Source: Euwallacea fornicatus (taxonomy: Eukaryota; Arthropoda; Insecta; Coleoptera; Curculionidae). Taken from it: DNA of 64,000 bases. Both the position numbers and the translations under genes were made by a program. The stretch lies in contig NC_089555.1 of NCBI RefSeq assembly GCF_040115645.1, positions 1,178,001 to 1,242,000 of the forward strand, written 5' to 3'. The notes under the pieces are model-generated. The model searched no databases and was not told the origin of the DNA. It saw nothing but the letters and a program-made list of their open reading frames with translations. Shown here in pieces: positions 1 to 10,770 of this stretch. Numbering within the stretch: position 1 is the stretch's first letter; each line of letters begins with the position of its first letter.

Positions 1-99
1 CCGGTTGAACACCCGCCGGAACAAGACTTTACACTCCACGGGCACATAAAGCATTATCAAGGCATCTTCTCATTCACCACGGATTCTCTGGATTATTGA
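1..99 (+). CDS. possible 3' end of a truncated upstream gene
   Basis: The first 33 codons are open in frame 1 and end in TGA at 97-99. The predicted tail is charged and aromatic (it ends TTDSLDY) and codon use looks protein-like, but I do not recognise the protein. It could be the last exon of a gene whose body lies left of the window, or simply a chance open stretch, since 33 codons prove little. No AATAAA follows closely. Confidence 0.25.
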   Translation, partial: PVEHPPEQDFTLHGHIKHYQGIFSFTTDSLDY

Positions 100-756
100 G
101 TCACCAGTATTATAAGCTTCAATTAAAAGAAAGTCATAAATTAGGGGAATTCCGAAGTAAAAAGGAGGGAAACTTGTTCATTTGAAAGGGTTCCTCTAGG
201 TTAATACTGCTGCCATCTATTGCATAGTGTATGGTTTATCTTTATTGACTTGATTCATAAAGGAGCATTTGGGGCATTATGAACTGTTAAGGAGTGTCTT
301 TCTTGTAGCCGTTGTCACTTGTCCATTGACTTATCGTCCTTGACGGTAATTGACAGTTACGTTAATTTAAGATTTTTTTGATTATCGAATATCGTATTTC
401 TTGGGTGAATGCTTTTTTTCAATAATTAATGCTCGTTTTGCAGAATTTTAAAAGTTTGCCACACGTCGAAACGCAGTTTATCGCACGCAATTGTCATACC
501 CATTTATTCCAGTAAAAAAACCTGTAGGGGACCCTTTTGTGGCGTCACGGGTCTTGTTTACGTCGAAGTGTTTTGTTCGGTTTTACGTCCCGGATGTGAA
601 ACCAGTGATTATATTTCCTGATTAGAACATTCGCGCAAATATTTGTTCAAATTAGTCAAGCCGCTTTCCAGAAAATTAGTATGCCCTCGATCACCCAATA
701 AATACTGTAGTTTTAAATGAAAAATGGTAATTGATGTCGGATTAAAACTGTAGAAA
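100..756. other. intergenic region upstream of Akt
   Basis: AT-rich DNA with no open frame of interest. It must hold the Akt promoter and 5' untranslated region. An in-frame TAG lies two codons before the Akt ATG (751-753), so the coding sequence does not extend upstream in this exon. No TATA box or other motif could be assigned. Confidence 0.5.
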
Positions 757-3054
757 ATGAACGATACGTCTGGGGAAATGGGCTCCCTCGTGGGGGCTCC
801 TAAAGCAAACATCGTCAAAGAGGGTTGGCTTTACAAGCGAGGGGAACATATTAAAAATTGGAGGCCAAGGTGTGAATTTAACTACCTCCAAAAAAAAAAG
901 AAAATTAAAACTCAATTTTAGATATTTTGTGTTGTTTGATAATGGGGCCCTAACAGGATTTAAAGTTAAACCGGATGATTATTACAGTGAGCCCCTTAAC
1001 AACTTCACAGTTAAAGGGTGTCAGATAATGTCTACAGATAGGCCCAAACCATTTACTTTTATTATACGGGGGCTTCAGTGGACTACTGTCATTGAACGCA
1101 TGTTTCATGTGGAAACTGCAGAGGACAGGTAGGAAATTTGTTTCTTTAACTGAGAGTTAAAAATGACAATCATATATTTAGACATGTACCTTTTGTAAGA
1201 GACCTAAAAGAATCAGCTTCTAAAAAATGTGTCAAAAAAAATATTGGTTAAATCCATAGGATTGGGGCCATCTCATATAATATAAATTTCTCAGATCACT
1301 TTTATTTTTCTTCAGAGAGAAATGGGTTCAAGTCATAAAATCAGTCTCTGAAAAGTTAGCAAATGACTGTGAAGATGTAGAAATGAATGTGGCTAATGCA
1401 GAGAGCAATCCTGAAATGATGGTCGATTTGTGGGAAAAATGTTCCCTTCAAGGTATGCAAAATCAAAAGTTTTCTTGATAAAAAAGTCAATATCCACTTC
1501 AAGGAACTTCCATATCAAAATCAACTGGCAAACGGAAAGTCACCCTTGAGTGTTTTGAATTCTTGAAAGTGCTTGGAAAAGGGACATTTGGAAAAGTGAT
1601 TTTATGCAGGGAAAAAGCTACCAGCAAATTGTATGCCATTAAGATTTTGAAAAAGGAGGTTATAATAAAAAAGGATGAGGTGGCCCATACAGAGACAGAA
1701 AACCGTGTGCTAAAGACCACAAATCATCCATTTTTAACTGTAAGTTAATTAATTCAAACAAACTATTAAAATTACAAGGATGAAAAAAAAATTCCTGGTT
1801 AAAAATTCTTTAAAATCAATTCTGTTTATTATGTACATGTTCTAACTGTTTAAGTCAATTAAGAATTTTTTTGTACATCCTTTACATGTGTAATAACTAA
1901 CATCTATATTATAGTCATTGAAATACTCTTTCCAAACAAACGACCGATTGTGTTTTGTCATGGAATACGTCAATGGAGGCGAACTATTTTTCCATTTATC
2001 TCGAGAGAAAGTATTTTCTGAGGATCGGACTCGTTTCTATGGAGCAGAAATAATTTCTGCTTTAGCTTACTTGCACTCGCAAGGCATAATTTACAGGTTT
2101 TCTGTTTCTAGCCTTCCAAATTTTTTCAAAGTTTAACTCTCATTTTTGCAGAGATTTAAAACTAGAAAATCTGTTACTAGACAAAGATGGACACATCAAA
2201 ATTACCGATTTTGGATTGTGTAAAGAAGATATTACTTATGGGAGGACAACTAAGACATTTTGTGGTTAGTGTTTGATGCAATTTTGCTTCAATTTGTGCT
2301 TACAATTCTCAACAGGTACGCCTGAATATCTTGCTCCAGAAGTATTGGAAGACAATGATTATGGTCGGGCAGTAGATTGGTGGGGAATCGGTGTAGTTAT
2401 GTATGAAATGGTAAATTTTCTTGATTGTTGTTTCTTGGAGACCTTTTCGTGCACAATTGCTTTAGATGTGCGGTCGTTTACCCTTCTACAATAGAGATCA
2501 TGACGTACTTTTTACTTTGATTCTAATGTCGGAAGTAAAGTTTCCTAGAACACTAAGCGCAGAGGCGAAAAGCTTGCTGACAGGGTTACTAATTAAAAAC
2601 CCCAATTTACGGTAATACCTTCTCAGTATTGGCATTTGAACCTGAGTGTAATGTTTGCTTTCATATTACAGCTTAGGAGGAGGTCCAGACGATGCCAAAC
2701 AAATCATGTCCCACCCCTTTTTTGCTTGCATAAATTGGCGAGACTTGGAATTAAAAAAGGTAGGTATTATATTTTTAATTAATCTATTTTGGGACTAATA
2801 TTTGCTTCTTAAAAAATTAGATTCCCCCGCCATTTAAACCCCATGTGACATCAGACACAGACACTCGATATTTCGATCAGGAATTCACTGGAGAAAGCGT
2901 GCAGCTAACGCCGCCAGAGAGCTCTTCTGCGCTGGGTTCCATTCAAGAGGAGCCACAGTATTTTCCACAATTCAGTTTTCAGGATTTGTCTTCGACTTTA
3001 GGTAGTTCAGTCCATTGTGCCGGCAGTATGGCCAGCGTTGGTAATATGCAGTGA
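757..3054 (+). CDS. Akt1: Akt / protein kinase B serine/threonine kinase
   Basis: Cytoplasmic and membrane-recruited kinase of the insulin/PI3K pathway. Ten exons join in frame: 757-869, 922-1128, 1316-1452, 1504-1739, 1915-2096, 2152-2264, 2316-2410, 2466-2611, 2672-2759 and 2821-3054, giving 516 aa, close to the usual Akt length. An N-terminal PH domain (about residues 20-125, with the motifs VKEGWLYKRG and LQWTTVIER) precedes the kinase domain from about 168. Visible landmarks are the glycine loop GKGTFGKV, the lysine motif YAIKILKK, the catalytic loop YRDLKLEN, the DFG in KITDFGLCKE, and the T-loop KTFCGTPEY (PDK1-site Thr about 327). The C-tail has a turn motif (TPPES) and the hydrophobic motif FPQFSF (TORC2-site Ser about 491). 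An in-frame stop just before the ATG fixes the start. Nothing is missing or broken. AATAAA at 3836-3841 is a plausible poly(A) signal. Confidence 0.97.
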
Positions 3055-4155
3055 TTATTTTCGTGTTCATTTTGAGTGGAAAAATGCCGAAGTTATTATA
3101 ATAGTTCGTGGCATGTAATATGCCTATAATAGGTAGTAATAAGCGCTAATGTTTTTTCTGATTATGGTTGAATCAATCAGTTACATTTCGGTTATGGAAA
3201 TAATAGTATTGAGGGTTATTAAATTTCGATTTAAAAAGTAATAACGGGCGGTGACAGAAAACCGTAAAAAATTTGAAATGACCGCGTATAAAAATGCTAA
3301 AGTGAATTTTTGCCTTGTGGAATGGATTTAAATCTTTGGTCGCTCATAAATGAACGATTTGCCTTTGTCTATAAAATTACTTTGTTTTTCACCCTCTATT
3401 CAACTCGCAATTTTGCTTTTTCAAGAATTTTTCTTGATGATTAAGGCCTCATCATTAACAACTCGCTCAGTTTTCTGGCGAGACGCATTTCTTCTAGATG
3501 ACGTTTAGACCTCAGTACAGTTTAAACTTGAGTCTAGTTAAAGCATGCTAATGTGAGTTGATGTGTATAATAGTGATACATTTGTTATTTTTAAGGTGGT
3601 AATATTTAATAAAAAAACATTTAGGGTATATTGATGATTATTATCATTGTGACCTATAATAGTACGTTTGAAAAATGAACTTTCACGTTTTTTTTTAGCC
3701 TCAATTCAAACTTTATCATTCGTGCATAAAAGAAAGGTTAACATCCTTTTCGAAAATTGGTGTCGAATTCAAATGCTTTGAAAAACCAAACTGACCGTAA
3801 GAATATTATTATAAACAGTTAAAATATTCCAACCCAATAAATTTGTTCTTTATTGCCGCATTTCTCCTATGTCAGTTTGTTATACTGGATCGAGCTTTAC
3901 CGCAAATTTGACAAAACTTGAGTGTTTTGTGTTGCAGTGTATTTAAATTTTGGACAATTCTATCGCATTAGGTTTTGGTAGGACCGCCTGAAAACATGGT
4001 GTAGAATGTATACAGAAGTCGCTTTATTGTTTCTTTTTATCAATTAGTCATAAATTTAAACTGGTAAATGCACATGGATTTAAAACGATTGTTTCGCACT
4101 GAAATTTATGAGGCCATAAGAATTATCCACTACAATATTTCCTCATAAGACAAAC
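3055..4155. other. convergent 3' untranslated regions of Akt and RBM41
   Basis: No open frame. The Akt side carries AATAAA at 3836-3841. The reverse-strand gene has a reverse-complement AATAAA at about 4023-4028. The two transcripts therefore end within about 200 bp of each other. Otherwise AT-rich and featureless. Confidence 0.6.
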
Positions 4156-5348
4156 TTATGGTTTTTTGTTACTATACTGAACAATCATTGGTTTACCATC
4201 CACTAAAACACCATTTAAAATATCCAAACCTTTATGTGCTTGAGTTTCCTCTATAAAAGACATATTTGAGAATTTTTAAAATTGAAAACTTAAAATTTAC
4301 CTTGAAATTCAATAAAAGCTTGACATCTTAAAACTTTTATTACATATGTTCCTTGTAAATTGGTGCCTTCAAGGAATTTTTCCAATACTTCCTTGTTAAC
4401 TCTTTTTGACAGATTTTTTATGAACAATGTCTTGTTTTGACTACCACTACTATAATTAGAAAACTTGGGAATATTTTGAATTTCCTCTACTGATAACTTT
4501 GTCTTTTTTACAGTATCTTCTAGTGCCATAATTTTCCCATCCTTAATTGTATACTGTTTTTGTCTCTTACATGCATAAGTTTTCTTTGAAATTATTTTGT
4601 TAGATGGTGTAGGCTGATCTAATACATCCCATAAAGTGTTTCTATTTAATTTCTCTATAGGGTTCCCAACAGTAATTAAGGCTGTTTTTTCGGTATTTAA
4701 AGCTTCAATGTCTTGTCCCAATAATCGAGCCTTTTTTCTAATTTTTTTTAAATGGCTTTTAGAGCAGTTTTCTATAGTCCTCATAAAGCTTTTCTCTAAG
4801 TTTGGTAACATATCTAGAGGTGACTCTGCTTCATGTGTGTGATTGAGGTTGTTAAATTCAGGTTTAACTTTTTTTGCAGTATCCAACACTCTGCTTAGTT
4901 GTTTTTCCAAAACATCTCTATTTACATCTTTATATTTTAACCAAAAGTCACAGTTGGAGAATGTGGAATAGTCCCTGTAAATTTCAAGGTCCCTCTCACT
5001 AAGACCAAAACTCCTGAGTTTATTGTCTTCATTGAATTGTTCTGCAAGCAGTGTGAAGTCTTTCAGGTTAGTTTTACCCCTCAAACATTCTCCAATATCT
5101 TTGACATACTCCTGGTTAGTGGAGAATGATTTCACTTTATTTAATTGTCTGAAAAACTGCCCGTTATAAATAATCTCCAGGTAGGCGAATAATAAAACTT
5201 ACTCAGTAAGAGTTATGTTGGTTATTCTTTGGTTTTTTGCAAGTTCTTTAACTAATAGATCTCTTTCAAAGCAAGCTTTCTTCGGAGGAGGTTCTCCTTC
5301 TTGAAGGTGTGTCCGCTTTCTGGACTTAGTGCTAAAGATATTATACAT
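4156..5348 (-). CDS. RBM41: RNA-binding protein 41 (RBM41) homolog
   Basis: Three exons on the minus strand (5203-5348, 4301-5148, 4156-4250) join in frame to 362 aa. A single RRM occupies roughly residues 287-362, with an RNP2-like LFIKNL and a degenerate RNP1-like QAFIEF. Just before it lies the stretch LSVEEIQNIPKFSNYSSG, which closely matches the linker before the RRM in vertebrate RBM41. The N-terminal two thirds is basic and helical, and 'LRSFGLSERDLEIY' also resembles RBM41. In vertebrates the RBM41 RRM is related to that of U11/U12-65K and binds minor-spliceosome snRNAs; carrying that role over to this insect protein is an inference. A basic early segment (KSRKR) could be a nuclear signal. 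Confidence 0.87.
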
Positions 5349-6018
5349 TATCCGAGATAGTAATTAATTGGAGAGATATGTAAAATTTTGCTGCGAAAAA
5401 ACTAAATTGTAGTTATTTTGAAGGGAAATCTTTATTTGCAAATGTTGTTTATGTTTAGATCCAAATTTGAGGTTAAGTGTTACGAGTTGAGCTTTGCTTT
5501 GACACCACCCTCAAAACCGGACCCCAAAAAATGTGGGTCAAAATGATTCTAACGGCAATCTTGAAAATAAGGTAGCGCCGACAAATTTAAGATATTAAAT
5601 TGCTTTAATTGGCCGTGAAAAAAATACTGCAAAATTCGAGTTATTTTGCCAGCATCGCTCTCGAAACAGTTATAACCATATAACGACACCGCTGGCAGTT
5701 TATGACCTAGATTACTGTACCACTATGGTACGTTTTTGTAGTGGTATGCGATTTGGGATTAAACCACGTTACGATTTAAAAGAATTACACTTTTTTTTTT
5801 AATACGATTATGACTACTTCCAATGACACAAACTTCGGTTCAAATCTTTAATTCACATTAAAACAATAATAAAATTGCACCCCAGTGGAACTTTCCCTCC
5901 GAGAAACAGATTAATCTATCTATATCATGTAAATAAACACCTTAAAATAGGTAATGTAGAAAAAGAAAGACTCCCTTATGAGGAAACAATAGTGCGGTGT
6001 TGGGAATTTGAAAACCTC
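5349..6018. other. spacer: RBM41 promoter side and eIF5 3' untranslated region
   Basis: The RBM41 start is at the left edge and the eIF5 stop at the right; both genes run leftward. The segment contains an eIF5 3' UTR of unknown length, with a weak AATTAAA-like signal near 5848 on the minus strand, followed by the RBM41 upstream region. No coding potential recognised. Confidence 0.45.
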
Positions 6019-7613
6019 TTAAATAGCGTCGATGTCGACGTCTTCTACACCGTCTTCATCGGGTTTTGACGCCTTGGGAGTGACGACGGTCGCCGGTTTT
6101 AAAGGCGTTACTTGAGCGCGATCGTTGTACTCGATCTCCACCTAAAAATTATTTATTGCAAAAACCGTAGGTCAGATACAAAGAGCTCTTCTTACATCAT
6201 CATCAGACTCGTCAGATTCGGAAGATTCTTCATCGGCCTCCTTCAACCACTTAATAAATGGCGCTGCTTTATCATGAATTTCTTGGCTCATCTCCTTGGA
6301 AACATACTTTTTCGATATCTAAGGAAAATTGTGTTTAATCTCATTATCACAATCTACTGGAACGTTACCTTCTCGGCCCATTCCAGAATAGACGCTTCTT
6401 GCAAAATATCTAGGTCGTAGAGCAATTTCAACAGCGCAGGGACTCTGGGCAGTAATACGTCTTTATGAAGCACTACCACTTGTTCCAGACCCCCAATTAG
6501 GTAACGCTGAGCCTTTTTGTCGTTCAATGTAAAACGCAAAAGCAGCAGGCGGTACTTCTTGGCCTGCGGAAGAGCGTTTTGATCGAAGAGCAGCTCCATC
6601 AAAACCAGGGGCGCTTTCGTTTTGATCTCCAAACGTTCAGCTTCCGCCAACAATTCTTTCTGGTCATCCGTTTTTTCCAATACGCCTGTCTCGAGTTTCC
6701 TCTTTACTAACGCATAAAAGATATCCATACGCTCCTTCTCGGTCTTTTCCAAGTCATCACTGATGGTCATATTCTTGGCGCCATCCGTGAGATCTTGCAT
6801 ACGAGCACGTACAGCTTCCTCTGACACATCTACAGTCCAACCTTCGTCATTTCCTTCTTCGCCAGCTCCTGTGTTGTTCTCCTGAGAGGTTTCCATTAAG
6901 GAATTATCGACGCTATCGTCGGCGTTTTCTTGACCACCCTCGCCATTGGTCTTTTTGCTTCGTTTATTACGCTTTCCCTCAGTGAGCGAGGAGCCTTGAG
7001 TGGCAGGATTGAGATTAGGGGGGTTTTTCAAGATGAACGTCATCAGCTTATGGTTGCTGATCAGGACGCCGTGGTAGCCGCAAGCTTTGCATCCCTATTG
7101 TAATCTCAACGGTAAGAAAAATCTTGTGAGGTCCTGATTACCTTACCTGAGTCACTTGGTTCTTCTTGGTGCTGACAATAAGGTCCGTCTCTGGGTTTTC
7201 ACACTCAGGACAAAGCACAAATTTGCGGATGAAACCATCTAGCAAGTCTTGCAGCTTCACTGCGTCGTGAGACCCGTTAACGATAAAACGCTCATTCTGT
7301 ATAGCGGAAAAAAGTTAGAATTGGTAAAGAGAGGAAATACTAATACTAACTTTGAAATCGAACAATGTTTGAGCACCCAATTCGCAGCCGAAATACTTGG
7401 TGGGGTAGGTTGGAGGTCTTCCCAGAGCTTTAGCAACTTCGGCCATGTTGACGATTACGGTCTTAATCCCATTGCCTTTGCCTTCCACCTACATAAACCC
7501 CTCAATCTATCTTAACATCACTCAGACAGCAATCAACATACCTTTGCCTGCAATTTCGGCATTTTGTAACGGTAGAATACATCACTAACGCTGCGATTAA
7601 CGTTCAGACTCAT
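6019..7613 (-). CDS. eIF5: eukaryotic translation initiation factor 5
   Basis: GTPase-activating protein for eIF2 during start-codon selection in the cytosolic 43S/48S complex. Six exons (7542-7613, 7351-7488, 7147-7296, 6369-7094, 6196-6318, 6019-6141) all break between codons and give 443 aa. The N-terminus matches eIF5 closely and keeps the arginine finger at residue 15 (FYRYKMPKL). A four-cysteine zinc finger is present (CPEC ... CKAC). An acidic, Lys/Arg-rich linker leads to the C-terminal W2/HEAT domain with its two acidic-aromatic boxes (LLYDLDILQEASILEWAEK and APFIKWLKEADEE). The start has a good context (A at -3). A splice acceptor at 7630/7631 lies 17 bases upstream of the ATG, so the leader is spliced, probably to the exons listed further upstream. 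Confidence 0.97.
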
Positions 7614-7912
7614 CTTTAGATGTTTCTTGGCTGAATTAGAAGGAAGAGTTTATTGGAAATGATAACTGGAACGGGGCAGGAAGGGTGGATTTAATTGCCT
7701 GTCCTGATTTAATGATGGGGGCTGGAGGTTGGATAATCGTGGACACAAAAACAAAACGTGATGGTCGGTGATATTGTGTGAACCAACGTAAAGAAGTCAC
7801 GTTTCTCTGAAAGGCTGAAGTTTCCGGTGCCTATTGGAAGAAAATTTTGTAGTCCTGAAAGGAGGAAATAGAATTCATAAACGATTTTGTCACACTTTAG
7901 AATACAATATAC

Positions 7913-8003
7913 CTATAAGAGGGGAGCTTTCGACGCTGCGAAGTCATACACCTCGCTGGCTCGGGCCCTGAACTCCCAACTATATTTTTGGTTAATGATG
8001 TCT
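7913..8003 (-). other. candidate eIF5 5' untranslated exon (proximal)
   Basis: On the minus strand this 91-base block has a strong acceptor (TTTTTTGCAG) and a donor (CTTATAG/GTATAT). It lies between more distal candidate exons and the acceptor at 7630/7631 that precedes the eIF5 ATG. It has one ATG in a poor context. No transcript was available, so membership in eIF5 rests on strand, position and splice sites. Confidence 0.45.
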
Positions 8004-8884
8004 CTGCAAAAAAGAATGATTGTTTATTAGAAGACGTTCAGTGACACTCTCTGACCTACAACAACAAAACAAACATGAAATTACATTACGGAGTGATAAT
8101 GGACAGATTGTTTGTCTGTGTATACGGTTTCAGTACGTGAAAGTATTGCGGCGACCTTTAACTGTTTCTAATAACTTCTTAATGGTATTTATTGGTCTTT
8201 TTACGAGATTTTTATGACATATCACTTACCGAATATATGTTCACAATAATACAATTTATGGTTAGAAATTATAGAATATTCAGTATGCTCATCGACACTG
8301 ACAAGCTGCCTAATTAAGTGACAGTCATACAGTGTAGATGACTGCGACACTTAAAAGGCTTAAGGACTTTTCAAAAGCTTTCATGCTAAAACCATAATTT
8401 ATTATTACACAAAAAGTTAAGTCCAGATTTTGCACTCCTCCCCTCAAGCCCTCAAGAACTGCATTGCATTGCTTTTGGCCATCGCTCAAATTACTGTTTG
8501 AACGGTGTTCTTTTTTTACTTTTATCCATTAACAAGGTGGATGTTCATCAGTGAAGACGACACAAACTGACGCATAGATGAGGCATTTTAGACCATTCTG
8601 AGCAATTTTCAAAGTAGATAGAAAAGAACCATTGCGACATGTGAATTGCATAATAGCGACGTGTTTTAGGTACTTTTTGCGGAAAAAATTTTAAAATGTT
8701 AAAATCACGCGTAAATGCTTTGGAGAGCAATCAAATCGTTTGCTATATTTCCTAATGATGCCAAAGAATTGGAGGCAGTCTTTAAACACCTGCTGAAAGA
8801 AAGGTGCAAACAGATTGGGAATATTTCATAAATTCAAAAGAAATGGAGGACAATGGGGGAGAACTTTGCGATCAAACGTCACCT

Positions 8885-9170
8885 ACCATATACAAAATAT
8901 AGGGCTGCGCCTTCTGTGGGTAAGAACGGGGGGCGCATCGGGCGCCCCACTTGTGCCGTTCGCTGGGGGTCTGCAATGGTGGCTCCTTGACCAGGGGGTT
9001 GTTTTGCACATAGAATAAACTCGCCGCACTCGGAAACGAAAAATAATGGCAAATCTCGATAGGGAAAGACCGCGTCAAAGGCGCAGGCCCGGAACATTGA
9101 TCGCTGACGATCTGGAAATTTTCGGTAGGGTCACGTCTGCTGTCGCGCATTGGGGGTGGAAAATATGCGT
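8885..9170. other. GC-rich block with two overlapping open frames
   Basis: In AT-rich surroundings this roughly 285-base segment is visibly GC- and CpG-rich. Two minus-strand frames (8872-9150 and 8879-9097) are open through most of it, and a palindromic core GGCGCATCGGGCGCC is present. Neither translation matches a family I know. It may be a CpG-rich regulatory element, a decayed mobile-element fragment or an exon. Confidence 0.35.
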
Positions 9171-9978
9171 GGGAAAATAATGAGTTTGTGTGAGCATCAC
9201 CGTGTTAGAGGTGGCCCTAAATATTAGGTGTACACTTAGTTAAGGCAGCGCTGCTGTTATAACCCTTGACCTTCCTTTTATTGTTCTAAGTTTTGAGAGA
9301 AAGTCAAAACTTGCAGAACACTCTCACTTGCTGATTGCATAAAGTTACACAATTCTCATAGAGTCAGTACTTTTGTATAAAAAAATCATTTTTTAAATGA
9401 AATCACTTGGTATATTGAAATAAGAGGTCTTTGAAATTTAGTTTCGAAAATTAGATGAATAACGAGTTTTTAGACAGATGCTATCAGACACTACTGCTAT
9501 ATTTCCAAAAGTATTTCAAAAAGGTTGTAACATTACCTATAAAAATGTTGGTTTAAATGATTCTACACATTACAGAAAAATATGCAGGAGCACTTTCGTG
9601 TCGGAAAAACATTCTATCCTCTATACCCATAGGAACCTGTGCATTGCCTAAGAGCTCAGAAACTAAGTCTTTATCATTTCACACATTTTAATTACAATTA
9701 TACAATTGCCAAGATGTTAAATAATTAATTAGCGACCCCACTTTAATATTATATTATCTGGGGGAAGTACTCTCACTGAAAAGATAGGCCGCTAGATAGT
9801 CAAATACATAGAAGGGACGTGCTAGTAAAAGATGGATTTATTGTTAAATTAAAGGGTCCAAAAAATGTGTTGCCAGATTTTGTTTTTGGTCTTCTTCAAA
9901 CTTTCATTTCCTTTGCCAAATTTCCTTATCTCCAATATGTTGAAATATTATATTAAAATTAAAAAAGCAAGTGCGCAA

Positions 9979-10044
9979 GGTTTATGAGAATATGAGGATT
10001 TAGGAAGGCTAATCCTCGTCAGGTTTCCTAAATCCTCATAAACC
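9979..10044. repeat. imperfect inverted repeat (hairpin)
   Basis: The right arm, 10025-10044, is the reverse complement of the left arm, 9979-10006, over 20 bases. The left arm carries one 8-base insertion (AATATGAG). The loop is 18 bases. It lies in the predicted eIF5 5' intron. Transcribed, it would fold into a strong stem. Confidence 0.75.
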
Positions 10045-10219
10045 CATAAGAGATTGTTTGCTCTATGCCTTTACCGTCTTATTTAACACTTACACAGAAT
10101 CAAGTTACAAAGTAGCAATAAATCCAACATATTGGAAAGGTTTATTGATAAGATATTTTTTAATATGAATGACTGTGTTTATACACATAATAAATAACAA
10201 GATATTGTGAATAACTTAC

Positions 10220-10333
10220 CGTTGTATCGTTCTAAAGTCATATAAAACGATAGCGCCCAAGTGGACGAACTCCTTTTGGTGAGCAAAGTTTGAATTGTGT
10301 ATTCTGGGCCCCCAAGTCCAGAAACTGAGATCT
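10220..10333 (-). other. candidate eIF5 5' untranslated exon (middle) with upstream ATG
   Basis: Minus-strand block of 114 bases flanked by a good acceptor (TTTTTCTTACAG) and a consensus donor (CAACG/GTAAGT). It contains one ATG at 10239-10241, with T at -3, a weak context. Spliced to 7913-8003 and then to 7630, that ATG opens the upstream ORF described separately. Confidence 0.45.
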
Positions 10334-10715
10334 CTGTAAGAAAAATTACAGTTTTAAGTTTCCCTGTCACTGCTTTATGTGGAACACAAATAATTAGTTT
10401 TAATACAAATGATAAGGCTAAAATATAATTATGCGATGAAAACTATCTAGTGCAATGTTAAACGTTCAGGATACACTCGATATCAAATAAGGACATGAGC
10501 ATGGCTGGAACTGACTATTTCTGGACTTACGCACATAATTCTACTTTCCATTAAGCTGAACGAACATATTGCGGTACTATACAACGTTCGAAAACGACGA
10601 AATTGCCGACTTCCTTACGTTGATTATGTAAAATATAATCTGAACAAACACGGCATGCCCAAACCACACCATTAGGTTCAACTTGATGCAATATCACGTT
10701 CCATTTCGTACTTAC

Positions 10716-10770
10716 CACCCCGTCGCTTACGTATAGCGACAAACACGAACGAAACCGGGTTCACCAATTA
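10716..10770 (-). other. candidate eIF5 first exon (distal)
   Basis: A strong minus-strand donor (GGGGTG/GTAAGT) closes this block, which contains no ATG. CpG-containing DNA surrounds it, and the imperfect inverted pair GTCGC...GCGAC sits inside. The 5' boundary is a guess. It would place the eIF5 promoter near 10.8 kb, about 1.2 kb from the divergent SAYP gene. Confidence 0.35.

Larger units (their letters stand above)
7597..10241 (-). promoter_or_regulatory. predicted upstream ORF overlapping the eIF5 start codon
   Basis: Joining 10220-10333, 7913-8003 and the exon that starts at 7630 gives an ORF of 48 codons plus stop. It opens at the weak-context ATG 10239-10241 and ends at TAA 7597-7599, which is 12 bases past the eIF5 ATG in another frame. 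In other animals eIF5 is known to control its own translation through poor-context upstream ORFs. The reading frame is seen in the sequence; the splicing and the regulation are inferred. Confidence 0.4.

Noticed and set aside
8548..8730. 60-codon minus-strand frame, considered as part of a transposase
   Set aside because: No recognisable motif and no flanking open sequence; looks random.
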